Below, one piece after another: positions 1 through 9,025 of a DNA stretch of 64,000 bases. Source of the DNA: Leptospira stimsonii (GTDB taxonomy: Bacteria; Spirochaetota; Leptospiria; Leptospirales; Leptospiraceae); NCBI RefSeq assembly GCF_003545875.1, contig NZ_QHCS01000003.1:62001-126000 (forward strand). Direction: 5' to 3'. The position numbers were made by a program, and so were the translations under genes. The notes beneath the pieces are model-generated. The model was given only the letters and a program-made list of their open reading frames with translations. It made no database searches and was not told the origin of the DNA. Every line of letters begins with the position of its first letter. Within the stretch, counting starts at the first letter, position 1.

Positions 1-187
1 GAAAACCCCATTTGGTAACTAAGATCAAATCGCCTTCCTTATAGGAAGGGGCCATGGAATAGCCTGAGATAAAATAGATCTGAAAGAGAAAGACCCGCAT
101 GAGAAGGATCGTTAAAAGGGAAAGAAAAATCGGAGAAATTCTCCAGAGAGCTTTGGCGATCTTTCCTTCTTTTTCGATACTTTTCAT
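1..187 (-). CDS. lepB: Signal peptidase I, N-terminal part (runs off the window)
   Basis: Membrane serine protease that removes signal peptides from exported proteins. Sixty-two codons are visible. After a basic N-terminus there is one hydrophobic segment (about residues 17-40), then SGYSMAPSYKEGDLILV, which matches the family's box around the catalytic serine (SM-P, Ser44 here) followed by GD-I-V-K. The catalytic lysine lies beyond the window edge. The ATG at 187 is the only one before an in-frame stop upstream, although no good ribosome binding site precedes it. Family assignment is strong; the exact start is less certain. Confidence 0.8.
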   Translation of the reverse strand, partial: MKSIEKEGKIAKALWRISPIFLSLLTILLMRVFLFQIYFISGYSMAPSYKEGDLILVTKWGF

Positions 188-481
188 AGGAGACTGGAAC
201 AGAATCCATCGTAAGATCCGTAAGGAAAAGTCAAAAATAGAGCGTGACTTCTGAATCGAACGGAATTTTCCCTTCTCTTTTTTTAAGAGGTCGTGCGCGG
301 GAAATTTTGAATGATCGTTTTATTGGGTATATTTCGAGCTATCAGTAAAATAATTTTTCGAGAAAATACATTGTCACGATCTATCAAGAAATTTCAGAAG
401 GGCGCATTACAGACAATTTGATTTACAGACTTTACTCAATATTTTTTTATGAAATATCGAATAATTTAGGATCTCGGTCAA

Positions 482-1666
482 ATGAAAGCAGCGTTCTTGT
501 CACTTTTTGAAAAACGAATTTGGGAAAAAGATTCGTTAAACGGCCTTAGAGCGATTTCAATGTTGATCATATTTATATTCCATTTTTATGATGGACTGAA
601 TTCACACCTTCCGAGTGATTCGAAAGTCATTCATACTTTTTTTAGTAACCTCACTTCATCCGTAGACTTGTTCTTTGTCTTGAGCGGCTTTTTAATCTAC
701 GGCGTTTTGTACAGGAATTGGGAAAAAACCGGTTCCGTAAATTTTAAAGAATTTTATATCAGTCGAAGTCTACGAATTTTCCCGGCTTATTATGCGCTTG
801 TATTCATCACTCTACTCATTGCAAAAATGCAATATAAGGCGATGAGTCAATCCACGGATCCGGCCGTGATCGAAAGTTTGCCGCTCTTTGCCGAGGCGAT
901 TGATCGATGGATCTACGATGCGCTCTATCTTTCTAATTATATCAAATCTTTACACTTCCATACTTGGTCGCTTTCTTTGGAAGAACAGTTCTATTTGGTA
1001 TTTCCGTTAATCTGCTATTTAATCTTGTTTCGCTTATCAAAAAAACCGCGACTTACGTTTATCGCCGCCTTATATTTGTCAGCCCCATTGATTCGTTTTT
1101 TTGTTTATTATTTTAATGCGGGGGAACAGCCGTATCAGGTTTTCGATTCTCTCTTTCATAGACCCGCTCACACGCGTTACGATTCTATCGTGATTGGAAT
1201 TCTTGCGTTTGAATTGTATAAGAACTGGAATATCATTCCTCAAAATCCGAATCGGACGCGAGAATTATCGCTCCTATTTCTGGGAATCTTGTGTCTTTCG
1301 GTAACTAGCTTTGTACCTTACTCCTTTTCCGTATATTATACGGTTTTCCGATTTAATTTTTCGAATATAGGTTACATTTTGGTGATGCTTGCGAGTATTC
1401 ATCCGCTTTCCTGGGTTGGGAAATTTTTAGGAGCCAGAGTGTTTGCCCCGTTTGCACGTGTGAGCTACGGAATGTATCTGTGGCACATGGTTGCGATCTT
1501 TTTTGCGAGCGTAAAACTTAAGGTGAGAACGGACACGATATCTTGGTTTGAATTCACAACAGCGCTTGGTACCGGTCTCGTGTATGCGATCCTCTTCGCA
1601 TTGCTTTCTTACTTTTTGGTGGAATATCCGTTTCTGAGTTTGAAAAATAAACTGCGTAAGGAATGA
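482..1666 (+). CDS. Acyltransferase 3 family membrane protein
   Basis: Polytopic inner-membrane O-acyltransferase of the OatA/WbbJ type, which moves acyl groups onto surface sugars or lipids. The protein has 394 residues and about ten membrane segments. The N-terminal NGLRAISMLIIFIFHF carries the conserved Arg and His of the family, and HTWSLSLEEQFYLVFP near residue 160 is the second family signature. There is no C-terminal SGNH domain, so it is the membrane-only type. It stands alone, convergent with the next gene 42 bp away. The acceptor cannot be told from sequence; a lipopolysaccharide or other envelope glycan is my inference. Confidence 0.88.
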   Translation: MKAAFLSLFEKRIWEKDSLNGLRAISMLIIFIFHFYDGLNSHLPSDSKVIHTFFSNLTSSVDLFFVLSGFLIYGVLYRNWEKTGSVNFKEFYISRSLRIFPAYYALVFITLLIAKMQYKAMSQSTDPAVIESLPLFAEAIDRWIYDALYLSNYIKSLHFHTWSLSLEEQFYLVFPLICYLILFRLSKKPRLTFIAALYLSAPLIRFFVYYFNAGEQPYQVFDSLFHRPAHTRYDSIVIGILAFELYKNWNIIPQNPNRTRELSLLFLGILCLSVTSFVPYSFSVYYTVFRFNFSNIGYILVMLASIHPLSWVGKFLGARVFAPFARVSYGMYLWHMVAIFFASVKLKVRTDTISWFEFTTALGTGLVYAILFALLSYFLVEYPFLSLKNKLRKE

Positions 1667-1670
1667 CCTC

Positions 1671-1700
1671 AAGTTCAATGATCGTTGGATCTTGAACCCT
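1671..1700. terminator. Hairpin between convergent genes
   Basis: GTTCAATGATC at 1673-1683 pairs with GATCTTGAAC at 1688-1697, with one bulged base. It sits between two convergent stop codons. A T-run follows only at 1709 on the + strand, so terminator function is weakly supported. Confidence 0.3.
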
Positions 1701-1708
1701 TGGTCTGA

Positions 1709-3250
1709 TTATTTTTTTCCGGAAATCATTTCTGTGAGTTGGATCAAGCCGATTCTCTCTTTTCTTATTTCGGTAATGGAATAACGATCTTGAAAGTGTT
1801 CTCTGGCGTATTTGCTCAGGCTATTATCAGTGACGTCCTCAATGAGAACGAAATTTACTTTTTGATTTTCTAAAACGACCTTGTTTAGATCTTCTACGCT
1901 CGATAACAATAGAATCGTCTGGTTGAGATAATTCAATCCGAACGTATTTGCAATGTTATTTCTATGAGTAACGAAAACTTTTGATTCACTCCAAGGAATT
2001 GAAGATTGAATCTGCGTTAATTGGAGAGAAATTCTTCTCATCGTTCGGATCACTTTATGATTTATATTCAGAGAGTATAGAATTAGAATTCCCAATATCG
2101 AAAGAAAGAATTTTTGAAATATCGGTTTTCCAATCTTGATTTGTTGAAACTCTTTTAGTAGAAGAAGAGGGACGAAGGCGCTACACGTGAAATATCTCGA
2201 ACCCCAATCGATGTTCGAATCATTTGGAGTAAAGATACAAACGAGCGTCAAGTTTGTTAAAAACGTAATGATCCAAATCTGCGAAGTTTCCCGGATTTTT
2301 GTCCAATTCCATAAACAAAATCCGATCACGAAAAGATACCAAGCTGAATAACCGAAAAGACCAACTCTTCCGTTGCCGTTGATCAGAAGACTTCGGATAC
2401 TTCCAAATTTCGTCGGCCAATCAAAGAGTAGAATGGATCGATTCGATTCAACTCTTGGTCCGAGAATTGAATCGTAATGAACCCAGTTGTAGGCAATGAA
2501 AGCCGAAAACAGGATCAAAAATCCGAATGAAAAGACAAAACTCCTTCTTACAACCTCCTTCTCGATCGTTTTGGTTTTTATCAATGGAATTAGGAAATTT
2601 GAGAATAAGAAGCAGGACGTGAGAATGATCACTTCCGGTCTATACCAACAAGCGATCCCCATTAAAGCTCCCGAAATAAACAAACGGGGTTGATTTTTGT
2701 TAAACGACATATCTTCGGTTAACAAAAATGTAATTCCGAATAGAACCAAGGTGGCGGCGATGGAAACGTCCGAGAACGAGATAAAATGATGCAACAAGGG
2801 AGTTCCGAAGATTGTAGCGATTGGAGTCAGGTATAGTTTCGTAATTCTAAGTAGTAAAATCAGATATAAGAAAAAGATAAAAGCGGAAAGATAGATAATA
2901 CCTTCCGGAAAGCCGAATGCAACAAAGGGGGCGGTAATGATTGTATTTGCGAAAGGAAACGGTGTGATCTTTTCTCCGGAACGAGAAGTTGAAGTGTCGA
3001 TCAAAAAGTATTTGTAAGCGGGGTCGATCGATTTACCGAGATAATGAACGGTTTGGGATTGAAATCCGGATTCTACCCAGCCCTTAGCCTGCAATATTTT
3101 CACCAAACTATCTGCGGCAAAAGAGGATTTCGGTAACGTATAAGAAGTCGTAGAAAAGCAAAAAACAAAAATACATAAGAAAAAAACCACATTGAAAAAG
3201 GAACGTGCGCGAGGACTTTTAAATTTATCAGAGAGATTTCCGATTTTCAT
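1709..3250 (-). CDS. Polytopic GT-C-like membrane protein (paralogue 1)
   Basis: A 513-residue protein with an N-terminal membrane anchor, a first extracytoplasmic loop and about ten further membrane segments. The layout resembles GT-C glycosyltransferases that use lipid-linked sugars, but I see no diagnostic motif. It is paralogous to the neighbouring product encoded at 3313-4911: both share ESGFQS/LSGFQS in the first loop, WYRPE/WFRLE around the middle, and TPNDSN-WGSRYFT/APNDGG-FGSRYLT in the same relative place. The conserved Asn-Asp and Gly-Ser-Arg-Tyr residues may be functional. Product is unknown; envelope glycosylation is an inference from topology. Confidence 0.75.
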   Translation of the reverse strand: MKIGNLSDKFKSPRARSFFNVVFFLCIFVFCFSTTSYTLPKSSFAADSLVKILQAKGWVESGFQSQTVHYLGKSIDPAYKYFLIDTSTSRSGEKITPFPFANTIITAPFVAFGFPEGIIYLSAFIFFLYLILLLRITKLYLTPIATIFGTPLLHHFISFSDVSIAATLVLFGITFLLTEDMSFNKNQPRLFISGALMGIACWYRPEVIILTSCFLFSNFLIPLIKTKTIEKEVVRRSFVFSFGFLILFSAFIAYNWVHYDSILGPRVESNRSILLFDWPTKFGSIRSLLINGNGRVGLFGYSAWYLFVIGFCLWNWTKIRETSQIWIITFLTNLTLVCIFTPNDSNIDWGSRYFTCSAFVPLLLLKEFQQIKIGKPIFQKFFLSILGILILYSLNINHKVIRTMRRISLQLTQIQSSIPWSESKVFVTHRNNIANTFGLNYLNQTILLLSSVEDLNKVVLENQKVNFVLIEDVTDNSLSKYAREHFQDRYSITEIRKERIGLIQLTEMISGKK

Positions 3251-3312
3251 ACGTTATTGTTAAGCCGATTTCCTTTTTTGATTAAAAGTGACTCTGTTCT
3301 GACTTGATTTTA

Positions 3313-4911
3313 TTATCGTTTTCTCGTATAGATGCCGTAAACAATATCGATACTTCCAAGACTTTGTCTTTTTGAGATCTGAATCGACTGAATTTTTTCA
3401 ATCGCAGTCGGATCGAATTGTTCTAGATAAGAAAGCATTCCATTTTTTGTATCCTTATCGTATTTCAAATCTTTCATTCCTTCCGTATATGCTTTCGTAT
3501 AAGCGAAATATTCGAAAGGAACTGAGACTTGATTTCGAGCTACGGAACATTTTTCGAGTAACTCGACTAATTCTTGTACGTTGACGGCCTCGTAAACTCT
3601 ACCTTGAAAATAAAGTCCTTCACTCGCCATTCCTCCGATGAGCCCGTTTTGGAAGATCAAAAGATTATCCTTCGGTTCCTTCAGGATGAATTCTTGAACT
3701 CCTTTCGTATTCTTAGCAAAACCTTTGGTCGTTTTGTAATAGATCCAAGTGGGAAAGATGGAAATTCCAAGAATCAAATAGAATGGAATTCTCCAGAGAT
3801 TTGTTTGATTCCTTATAAAGCGAAACGTGTGCGACGTGAGAAGGAAAAGTCCGGGAAGACCAGGAGTTAAATAGCGTGAGCCGAATTCCGCTCCTCCATC
3901 GTTCGGTGCGGTGCTCGAGGCGATGAGGATTCCGAAAACGGAAGACGCGATGAGCGCTTTTTCCTTATTTTCAAGCCCCATCCAGTTTTTTAAAAATGAA
4001 AAAGCAAAAACGCAGATTCCTAAAAATAAAAAAGGAGAATAGCCGAAAAGTCCGAGCTTTAGATTTCCATAAAATAAAAGATTTATGAAATTCTTAAATA
4101 GATTGGATCCGTTGGCGGAATCGTAATTCGCATTGAACCTCGGGCCTAATACCGAATGAAAATAAGTAAAGTTGAATCCGCAGTAAACGATGAAGAAAAA
4201 ACAAAGAAGCGAAGAGGCGATGAAAAAACTTTTTCTACTTTTGGTTTCCTTGTTCATAGGACGTTGAAAGAATGTTTCGGTAATCCAGTAGATCCCCAAA
4301 AAAATAAGATATTCCAAACGAAACCAATAACAGAGCGAAAGAAAAAATACGCTTCCAATCGCGTAGGTTATGGATAAATTCTCTTTTGATTTTTGATAAA
4401 GAAGAATTCCGGAGACGAATAAAAAAAGACCCACACCGACATCCATAAATAGATAACCGTTCATTACGATCGGAGATAATATCGAAAAAAGAAAAATCTG
4501 CCAAGACGGGATTTTGAATTCTCTCCCGAGGAGATATAAGGAAGAGCCGATCAAGAAGGCGGATAAAAAGTAGACTGCATAAACTCCTCCGAACGGAAAA
4601 ACGATTGCATAAAGAATTCCTAAAGAGATAGGAAAGGCGATGATCTTGTGGCCGTTTACGATCGACATCTTCAGCAAACTAAACTTAAGTTCCGGATCAA
4701 AGTCAAAACCCGGATAGAATACGTCCAAGGATTGAAAGCCGCTTAAAAAAATCGATTTTCCGAGAATGAATTTTTCATAGTGATCGGCCGAAAGAAGATA
4801 TTTCGGAGGAATGCTTAAGTAAAGAAAATACGAAAAAAGAAACGCGGCCAAAATCGAAACGTATTTGTTTTGAAAGAAGCGAGGGAAGAATTCTTTGAGT
4901 TTTAGGATCAT
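3313..4911 (-). CDS. Polytopic GT-C-like membrane protein (paralogue 2)
   Basis: A 532-residue membrane protein, upstream of and in the same direction as its paralogue, with 62 bp between them. The N-terminal cytoplasmic tail and first membrane segment are followed by a loop containing YEKFILGKSIFLSGFQS, then many hydrophobic segments, then APNDGGAEFGSRYLTPG, and a soluble C-terminal tail of about 130 residues. The tandem arrangement suggests local gene duplication and joint transcription. A GT-C-type glycosyltransferase is a plausible reading from topology and size, but the acidic first-loop motif of PMT/ArnT proteins is not clear. Confidence 0.75.
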   Translation of the reverse strand: MILKLKEFFPRFFQNKYVSILAAFLFSYFLYLSIPPKYLLSADHYEKFILGKSIFLSGFQSLDVFYPGFDFDPELKFSLLKMSIVNGHKIIAFPISLGILYAIVFPFGGVYAVYFLSAFLIGSSLYLLGREFKIPSWQIFLFSILSPIVMNGYLFMDVGVGLFLFVSGILLYQKSKENLSITYAIGSVFFLSLCYWFRLEYLIFLGIYWITETFFQRPMNKETKSRKSFFIASSLLCFFFIVYCGFNFTYFHSVLGPRFNANYDSANGSNLFKNFINLLFYGNLKLGLFGYSPFLFLGICVFAFSFLKNWMGLENKEKALIASSVFGILIASSTAPNDGGAEFGSRYLTPGLPGLFLLTSHTFRFIRNQTNLWRIPFYLILGISIFPTWIYYKTTKGFAKNTKGVQEFILKEPKDNLLIFQNGLIGGMASEGLYFQGRVYEAVNVQELVELLEKCSVARNQVSVPFEYFAYTKAYTEGMKDLKYDKDTKNGMLSYLEQFDPTAIEKIQSIQISKRQSLGSIDIVYGIYTRKR

Positions 4912-5044
4912 TGAGTTATCAAAAATTCAAAAATAGAAAACGAATCCAATCGAGAGGAAAGAAGAAGAACCCAAGAAAACGTTCCCTTCATTTCGAAGTC
5001 AGAGTATCGAAATCCGTTTCGGGGTCAATCTGCTTTCCCTTCTT

Positions 5045-5087
5045 AAGCCGATCTTTTTTGGTTTGATCGAAGATCGGCTTTCTTTTT
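5045..5087 (+). terminator. Terminator-like hairpin without an obvious gene
   Basis: AAGCCGATC at 5045-5053 pairs with GATCGGCTT at 5072-5080, directly followed on the + strand by TCTTTTT. No + strand gene ends just upstream; the nearest gene reads away on the other strand. Confidence 0.5.
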
Positions 5088-5175
5088 ACGAAATGAATTT
5101 TTTAAAGAATTACGAATTGTAAAACGAAGTATTTTTTCATTGATCCAATCTTGGAATCGTGCAAAACTTGAAGTT

Positions 5176-5757
5176 ATGCAACAGGAAACTTCCTCTGATT
5201 CGAATTTACTTGGTCAATTTCTTTCCCAATCTCCGGTAAGGGCACTCATCGATCGTTACAAATCGGAAAAGGGAAAGGTTCGGAGCTTTATGGAAAAGCT
5301 TCCTCTCTACGCGAGTGGATTGAAGGGAACCGAATTTCAAAATGCAGATTCTCTTTTGAGAAAGGAATTAGCTTCTCAAATTTCTCGTCTTAAGGAACCG
5401 ATGCGAAGGCTCGAAGAAGGGTTCGTTTCCGCGAGAAAAATGGATCTAATCGGAAGCAGTGAAATCGCCGTGGTTCTCATCGATAAACTTACGAATACGA
5501 TTCAGTCTGCAGGTTATGGAATTACCGGTCTTGGAGCCGGACTCAAAGCGACTCAGGAAGAATTGGAAAAACTTGCCGAATTCGATTTTTCCCTTTTTAA
5601 AGAAGTGGAAGGAATTGAAAATAAGATCCAGGCTTTGAAAGTTAGCGCCGAATCTTCCGTTGAGGAAGTTCGGAATCTGGTCGGCGAGATCAGAGTTGCG
5701 CTGGACGGATTGGAGAACGCGTTTCGATCTCGTAAAGATCTGTTTACGAAACTGTAA
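5176..5757 (+). CDS. Helical protein of unknown function
   Basis: A soluble protein of 193 residues with no signal peptide or membrane segment. It is rich in Glu, Lys, Leu and Ser in heptad-like spacing, and I expect mostly long helices or coiled coil, especially over the last 70 residues. I do not recognise the family. It lies about 100 bp upstream of the SPFH/SHOCT gene and reads the same way, so the two may work together. The ATG at 5176 was chosen; a TTG at 5140 in frame would add 12 residues, and neither has a clear ribosome binding site. Confidence 0.7.
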   Translation: MQQETSSDSNLLGQFLSQSPVRALIDRYKSEKGKVRSFMEKLPLYASGLKGTEFQNADSLLRKELASQISRLKEPMRRLEEGFVSARKMDLIGSSEIAVVLIDKLTNTIQSAGYGITGLGAGLKATQEELEKLAEFDFSLFKEVEGIENKIQALKVSAESSVEEVRNLVGEIRVALDGLENAFRSRKDLFTKL

Positions 5758-5854
5758 ACGGTGAACGAAGGTCTTACTGTATAGATGGAATTCTTCGCAC
5801 TTCCACTTCTACATTCGATATAAGAAATCTTAAATAATAAAAAGGAAATGAATC

Positions 5855-6847
5855 ATGGCATTGATTGATGTAATCAAATACGAAGGACAACCCGGAGAAA
5901 TCGTTTGGAAATTTCCGAGAAACGATATCAGCCATTTCGGTCAGCTTGTCGTAAACGAAAGTCAAGAGGCTGTTTTTTTTAAAGAAGGAAAGGCTCTCGA
6001 TGTTTTTGGACCGGGAACACACACCCTAAAAACGGGAAATATTCCGCTCTTGGAAAAGATCGTCAATCTTCCTTTTGGCGGTCAGACTCCGTTTACGGCG
6101 GAAATCGTTTACGTAAACAAGTCCGTGATCAATATGACTTGGGGAACGCCGGCGCCGATTCAGATCGAAGATCCTAAGTATCATATTACTCTCGGACTCA
6201 GAGCATTCGGAAATTATAATATTAAAGTGATCGATTCCAAATCTTTTGTGAACACGGTCGTGGGAACGCAACAAAGATTCAATCACGACGGAGTCGATAA
6301 ACTTCTAAAGCCGATGGTCGTCACCAGACTCAGCGATTTTATATCCGAAGTAGTATTAAAGACCGGAGTTCCGATCACTCAGATCTCTCAACACCTCGAG
6401 GAAGCCTCCAATGCGGGGAAAACGAAGACACAACCCGATTTCCAGAAATACGGACTTGAGGTTGTGGACTTCTTCATTCAATCGATCAATTTTGATCAAA
6501 ACGACCCGAACTTCCAAAAGATTCAGAAAGTTCTCACCGATAAATTCGAAATTGAAACGATGGGAAATATGTATCAGCAGAAAAGAATGTTGGATATTGG
6601 AGAAGCCGCCGCGAACAATCCCGGAGGCGCCGCAGGAGAAGGGATGAGCGCCGGAATGGGTTTGGGAATGGGGATGAATATGGCCGGGATGATGGCGAAT
6701 ATGATGGGACAAAACCAAGCGGGAGCGAAACCGGCAGGAGACGATGCCGCGACAAGAATCGCAAAATTGAAATCTCTCCTCGACGGCGGACTGATCACGC
6801 AGGAAGAATTTGATACCAAAAAAAAGGACATTTTGAATTCTATCTAA
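5855..6847 (+). CDS. SPFH (band 7) domain protein with C-terminal SHOCT domain
   Basis: A 330-residue protein of the YdjI/'virion core protein-like' SPFH group. Residues from about 20 to 215 form the SPFH region (GQLVVNESQEAVFFKEGKA, then FGPGTHTL, as in the group). A Gly/Met/Asn-rich linker follows at roughly 250-290. The last 33 residues, starting near DAATRIAKLKSLLDGG and containing GLITQEEFDTKK, are a typical SHOCT domain. SPFH proteins assemble into membrane-associated oligomers; this subgroup is often linked to envelope stress, but its role here is unproven. The gene is preceded by AAAAAGGAA and ends 3 bp before thrC, so co-transcription is likely. Confidence 0.85.
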   Translation: MALIDVIKYEGQPGEIVWKFPRNDISHFGQLVVNESQEAVFFKEGKALDVFGPGTHTLKTGNIPLLEKIVNLPFGGQTPFTAEIVYVNKSVINMTWGTPAPIQIEDPKYHITLGLRAFGNYNIKVIDSKSFVNTVVGTQQRFNHDGVDKLLKPMVVTRLSDFISEVVLKTGVPITQISQHLEEASNAGKTKTQPDFQKYGLEVVDFFIQSINFDQNDPNFQKIQKVLTDKFEIETMGNMYQQKRMLDIGEAAANNPGGAAGEGMSAGMGLGMGMNMAGMMANMMGQNQAGAKPAGDDAATRIAKLKSLLDGGLITQEEFDTKKKDILNSI

Positions 6848-6850
6848 AAT

Positions 6851-8197
6851 ATGGTTCCCACTCTCACTCGATACAAAGCCGAATTCGAATGTATAAACGA
6901 TTCCTGTAAGACACGATATGATCTAAACGAAATCGTTTATGAATGCAGAAAATGCGGAAGTCTTCTTCAAGTCTCCCACGACCTAGAAGCCCTCAAGGCG
7001 GTATCGGGTGAAGCGTGGAAACAAACGTTCGACTCCAGATTTCGGTCCGTTCGGTTTCCGAATTCTTCCGGAATTTGGAATAAGAGAGAATGGGTTCTTC
7101 CCCATATCGAAGATGAGAATATCGTAACGTCGGGGGAAGGTCTTTCGCATCTCTTTCATTCCGAGCGATTGACCGCAGATTTAGGTCTTGGAAGTTTTTA
7201 CGTAAAGCAGTGCGGGATCTCACACACCGGTTCTTTCAAAGATCTCGGAATGACGGTTCTCTTATCTCAAGTCAAACATATGATCGCGAGCGGAGTTCCG
7301 ATCAAAGCCGTCGCTTGTGCGAGTTCCGGAGATACTTCTGCGGCTCTGGCTTCCTACGCGGCGAAAGCAGGGATACCGGCGATTATCTTTCTTCCCGCTG
7401 GAAAAGTATCGCAGGCGCAACTCATCCAACCGGTTTCGAACGGGGCGAAAGTAATCGCACTCGATACGGATTTTGACGGATGTATGCAAATCGTCAAAGA
7501 GGTCACTCGTGAAGCGGGGATCTACCTCGCAAATTCGATGAATTCCTTACGAATCGAAGGACAAAAAACGATCTCCGTTGAAATCACACAACAATTGGAA
7601 TGGAAGGTTCCCGATTGGATCGTGATTCCCGGCGGAAATCTCGGAAACGTTTCTGCGCTTGGAGCCGGTTTTGAAATGATGCTTTCTCTCGGGTTGATCG
7701 ATAAATTACCGAGAATCGTATTGGCCCAGGCGGAACACGCAAATCCGTTGTATTTGTCTTATTTAAAGAATTTTGAAAGTTTCGAACCTATTTCTGCGAA
7801 GACAACTTTGGCTTCTGCGATTCAAATTGGAAATCCGGTCTCCATTCAGAAGGCGATCAAAACTCTGAAGAAATTCAACGGTGTTGTGGAACAAGCGAGT
7901 GAAGCCGAACTTTCCGACGCGGCGGCTCGGGCTGATCTTTACGGTCTCTACAATGATCCACATACAGGCGTCGCACTCGCGTCCTTGAATAAACTTTTGA
8001 AAAGAGGAACGATTTCAAAAGGTGAGAATGTGGTCGTCATCTCTACCGCGCATGGATTAAAATTCACTGAATTTAAGCTTAAATTCCATGCCGGAGAAAT
8101 TGTCGGAACGGACTCTGAGATGGTGAATTCCATTCATAGAATCGAGCCAAAAGCAGAGAAAGTAATCGATTTGATTCGAAATCTGTTACATTTGTAA
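6851..8197 (+). CDS. thrC: Threonine synthase
   Basis: PLP enzyme that converts O-phosphohomoserine to threonine, the last step of threonine synthesis. The 448-residue protein opens with a zinc-ribbon-like segment (Cys14, Cys19, Cys32, Cys35), as in many long threonine synthases. HTGSFKDLGM holds the PLP lysine (Lys130), and IPGGNLGNVSA is the phosphate-binding loop. The ASSGDTSAALA motif is also typical. It begins 3 bp after the SPFH gene, probably as the last gene of that unit. No T-box or other leader is visible upstream. Confidence 0.93.
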   Translation: MVPTLTRYKAEFECINDSCKTRYDLNEIVYECRKCGSLLQVSHDLEALKAVSGEAWKQTFDSRFRSVRFPNSSGIWNKREWVLPHIEDENIVTSGEGLSHLFHSERLTADLGLGSFYVKQCGISHTGSFKDLGMTVLLSQVKHMIASGVPIKAVACASSGDTSAALASYAAKAGIPAIIFLPAGKVSQAQLIQPVSNGAKVIALDTDFDGCMQIVKEVTREAGIYLANSMNSLRIEGQKTISVEITQQLEWKVPDWIVIPGGNLGNVSALGAGFEMMLSLGLIDKLPRIVLAQAEHANPLYLSYLKNFESFEPISAKTTLASAIQIGNPVSIQKAIKTLKKFNGVVEQASEAELSDAAARADLYGLYNDPHTGVALASLNKLLKRGTISKGENVVVISTAHGLKFTEFKLKFHAGEIVGTDSEMVNSIHRIEPKAEKVIDLIRNLLHL

Positions 8198-8287
8198 TAA
8201 AGCCCGTTTTTAAGAATTTTAATACTTTTTTTCTTAATTATTTTTTTTTCGTCGAAAGTCAGAAGTTTTTCGTCATATCTCTAATCC

Positions 8288-9019
8288 ATGAGGGATTTTG
8301 ACGATGTATCAGCGGGCTTTCAGATGGAAGTCGATTCTGCAATTTCGAAAGAAGTTCCCATATCTTTAATCACCTATGTCCTCACGCCCAAGGGTGAGAA
8401 AAAACTCAAATATATCATTCAAGGAATTCTCACCCGTTACGATCGTTTGGATCTAACGGAACTTCTCTATACTTCTTCTAAGGAATTGATCGTTAATGCG
8501 ACAAAAGCCGCGATCAAAAGAATTCTTTTCAAAGAATCAAAACTCAATATTGAATCTTTGGAAGATTATCAAAGAGGAATGGAATCCTTTCACAATAGTT
8601 TAAGCGATAAGAAGTTCCCATTTTATAGAGAGAAAATGAAAGAGCATGATCTTACTATAAAAGTAACATTCTTTTTTAATAAGCACCGTATTATTTTAAA
8701 AATTCTTAATAATTTTCACTTAACGGATCAGGAAGAGAAGAGAGTAAGAGAAAAATTTAGAATTTCTCGGGACTTCGATAATCTTTTTGAGTTCTTTATG
8801 AAGTTCGGAGATTCAACCGAAGGCGCCGGACTTGGAATTACGATGGTTGAAATTTTAGTTGCACAGAGCGGATTCGATAGACACTTGTTTACGATTTACA
8901 GTAGAGAAGGTATTTCTCAGACTGTTGCAAGAGTTGAAATTCCTCTGAGTGAGGATTATATTCCTAGGAGATTGAAATTCGGCAAGGGCCAAAGTTTCAT
9001 ACCTAGTTTAGTAGAATGA
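8288..9019 (+). CDS. GHKL (HATPase)-like regulatory protein
   Basis: A 243-residue soluble protein with features of the histidine-kinase-type ATPase fold and no kinase dimerisation or receiver domain. SSKELIVNATKAA near residues 64-76 resembles the N box, and STEGAGLGITMVEILV near 177-192 resembles the G box. Anti-sigma kinases of the RsbW/SpoIIAB type have a similar stand-alone layout. The whole region is clearly related to the N-terminal half of the GHKL-HDOD protein at 62335-63855. The next gene starts 6 bp downstream behind GAGGAA. ATP binding and signalling are inferred; no kinase substrate is evident. Confidence 0.75.
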   Translation: MRDFDDVSAGFQMEVDSAISKEVPISLITYVLTPKGEKKLKYIIQGILTRYDRLDLTELLYTSSKELIVNATKAAIKRILFKESKLNIESLEDYQRGMESFHNSLSDKKFPFYREKMKEHDLTIKVTFFFNKHRIILKILNNFHLTDQEEKRVREKFRISRDFDNLFEFFMKFGDSTEGAGLGITMVEILVAQSGFDRHLFTIYSREGISQTVARVEIPLSEDYIPRRLKFGKGQSFIPSLVE

Positions 9020-9025
9020 GGAATA

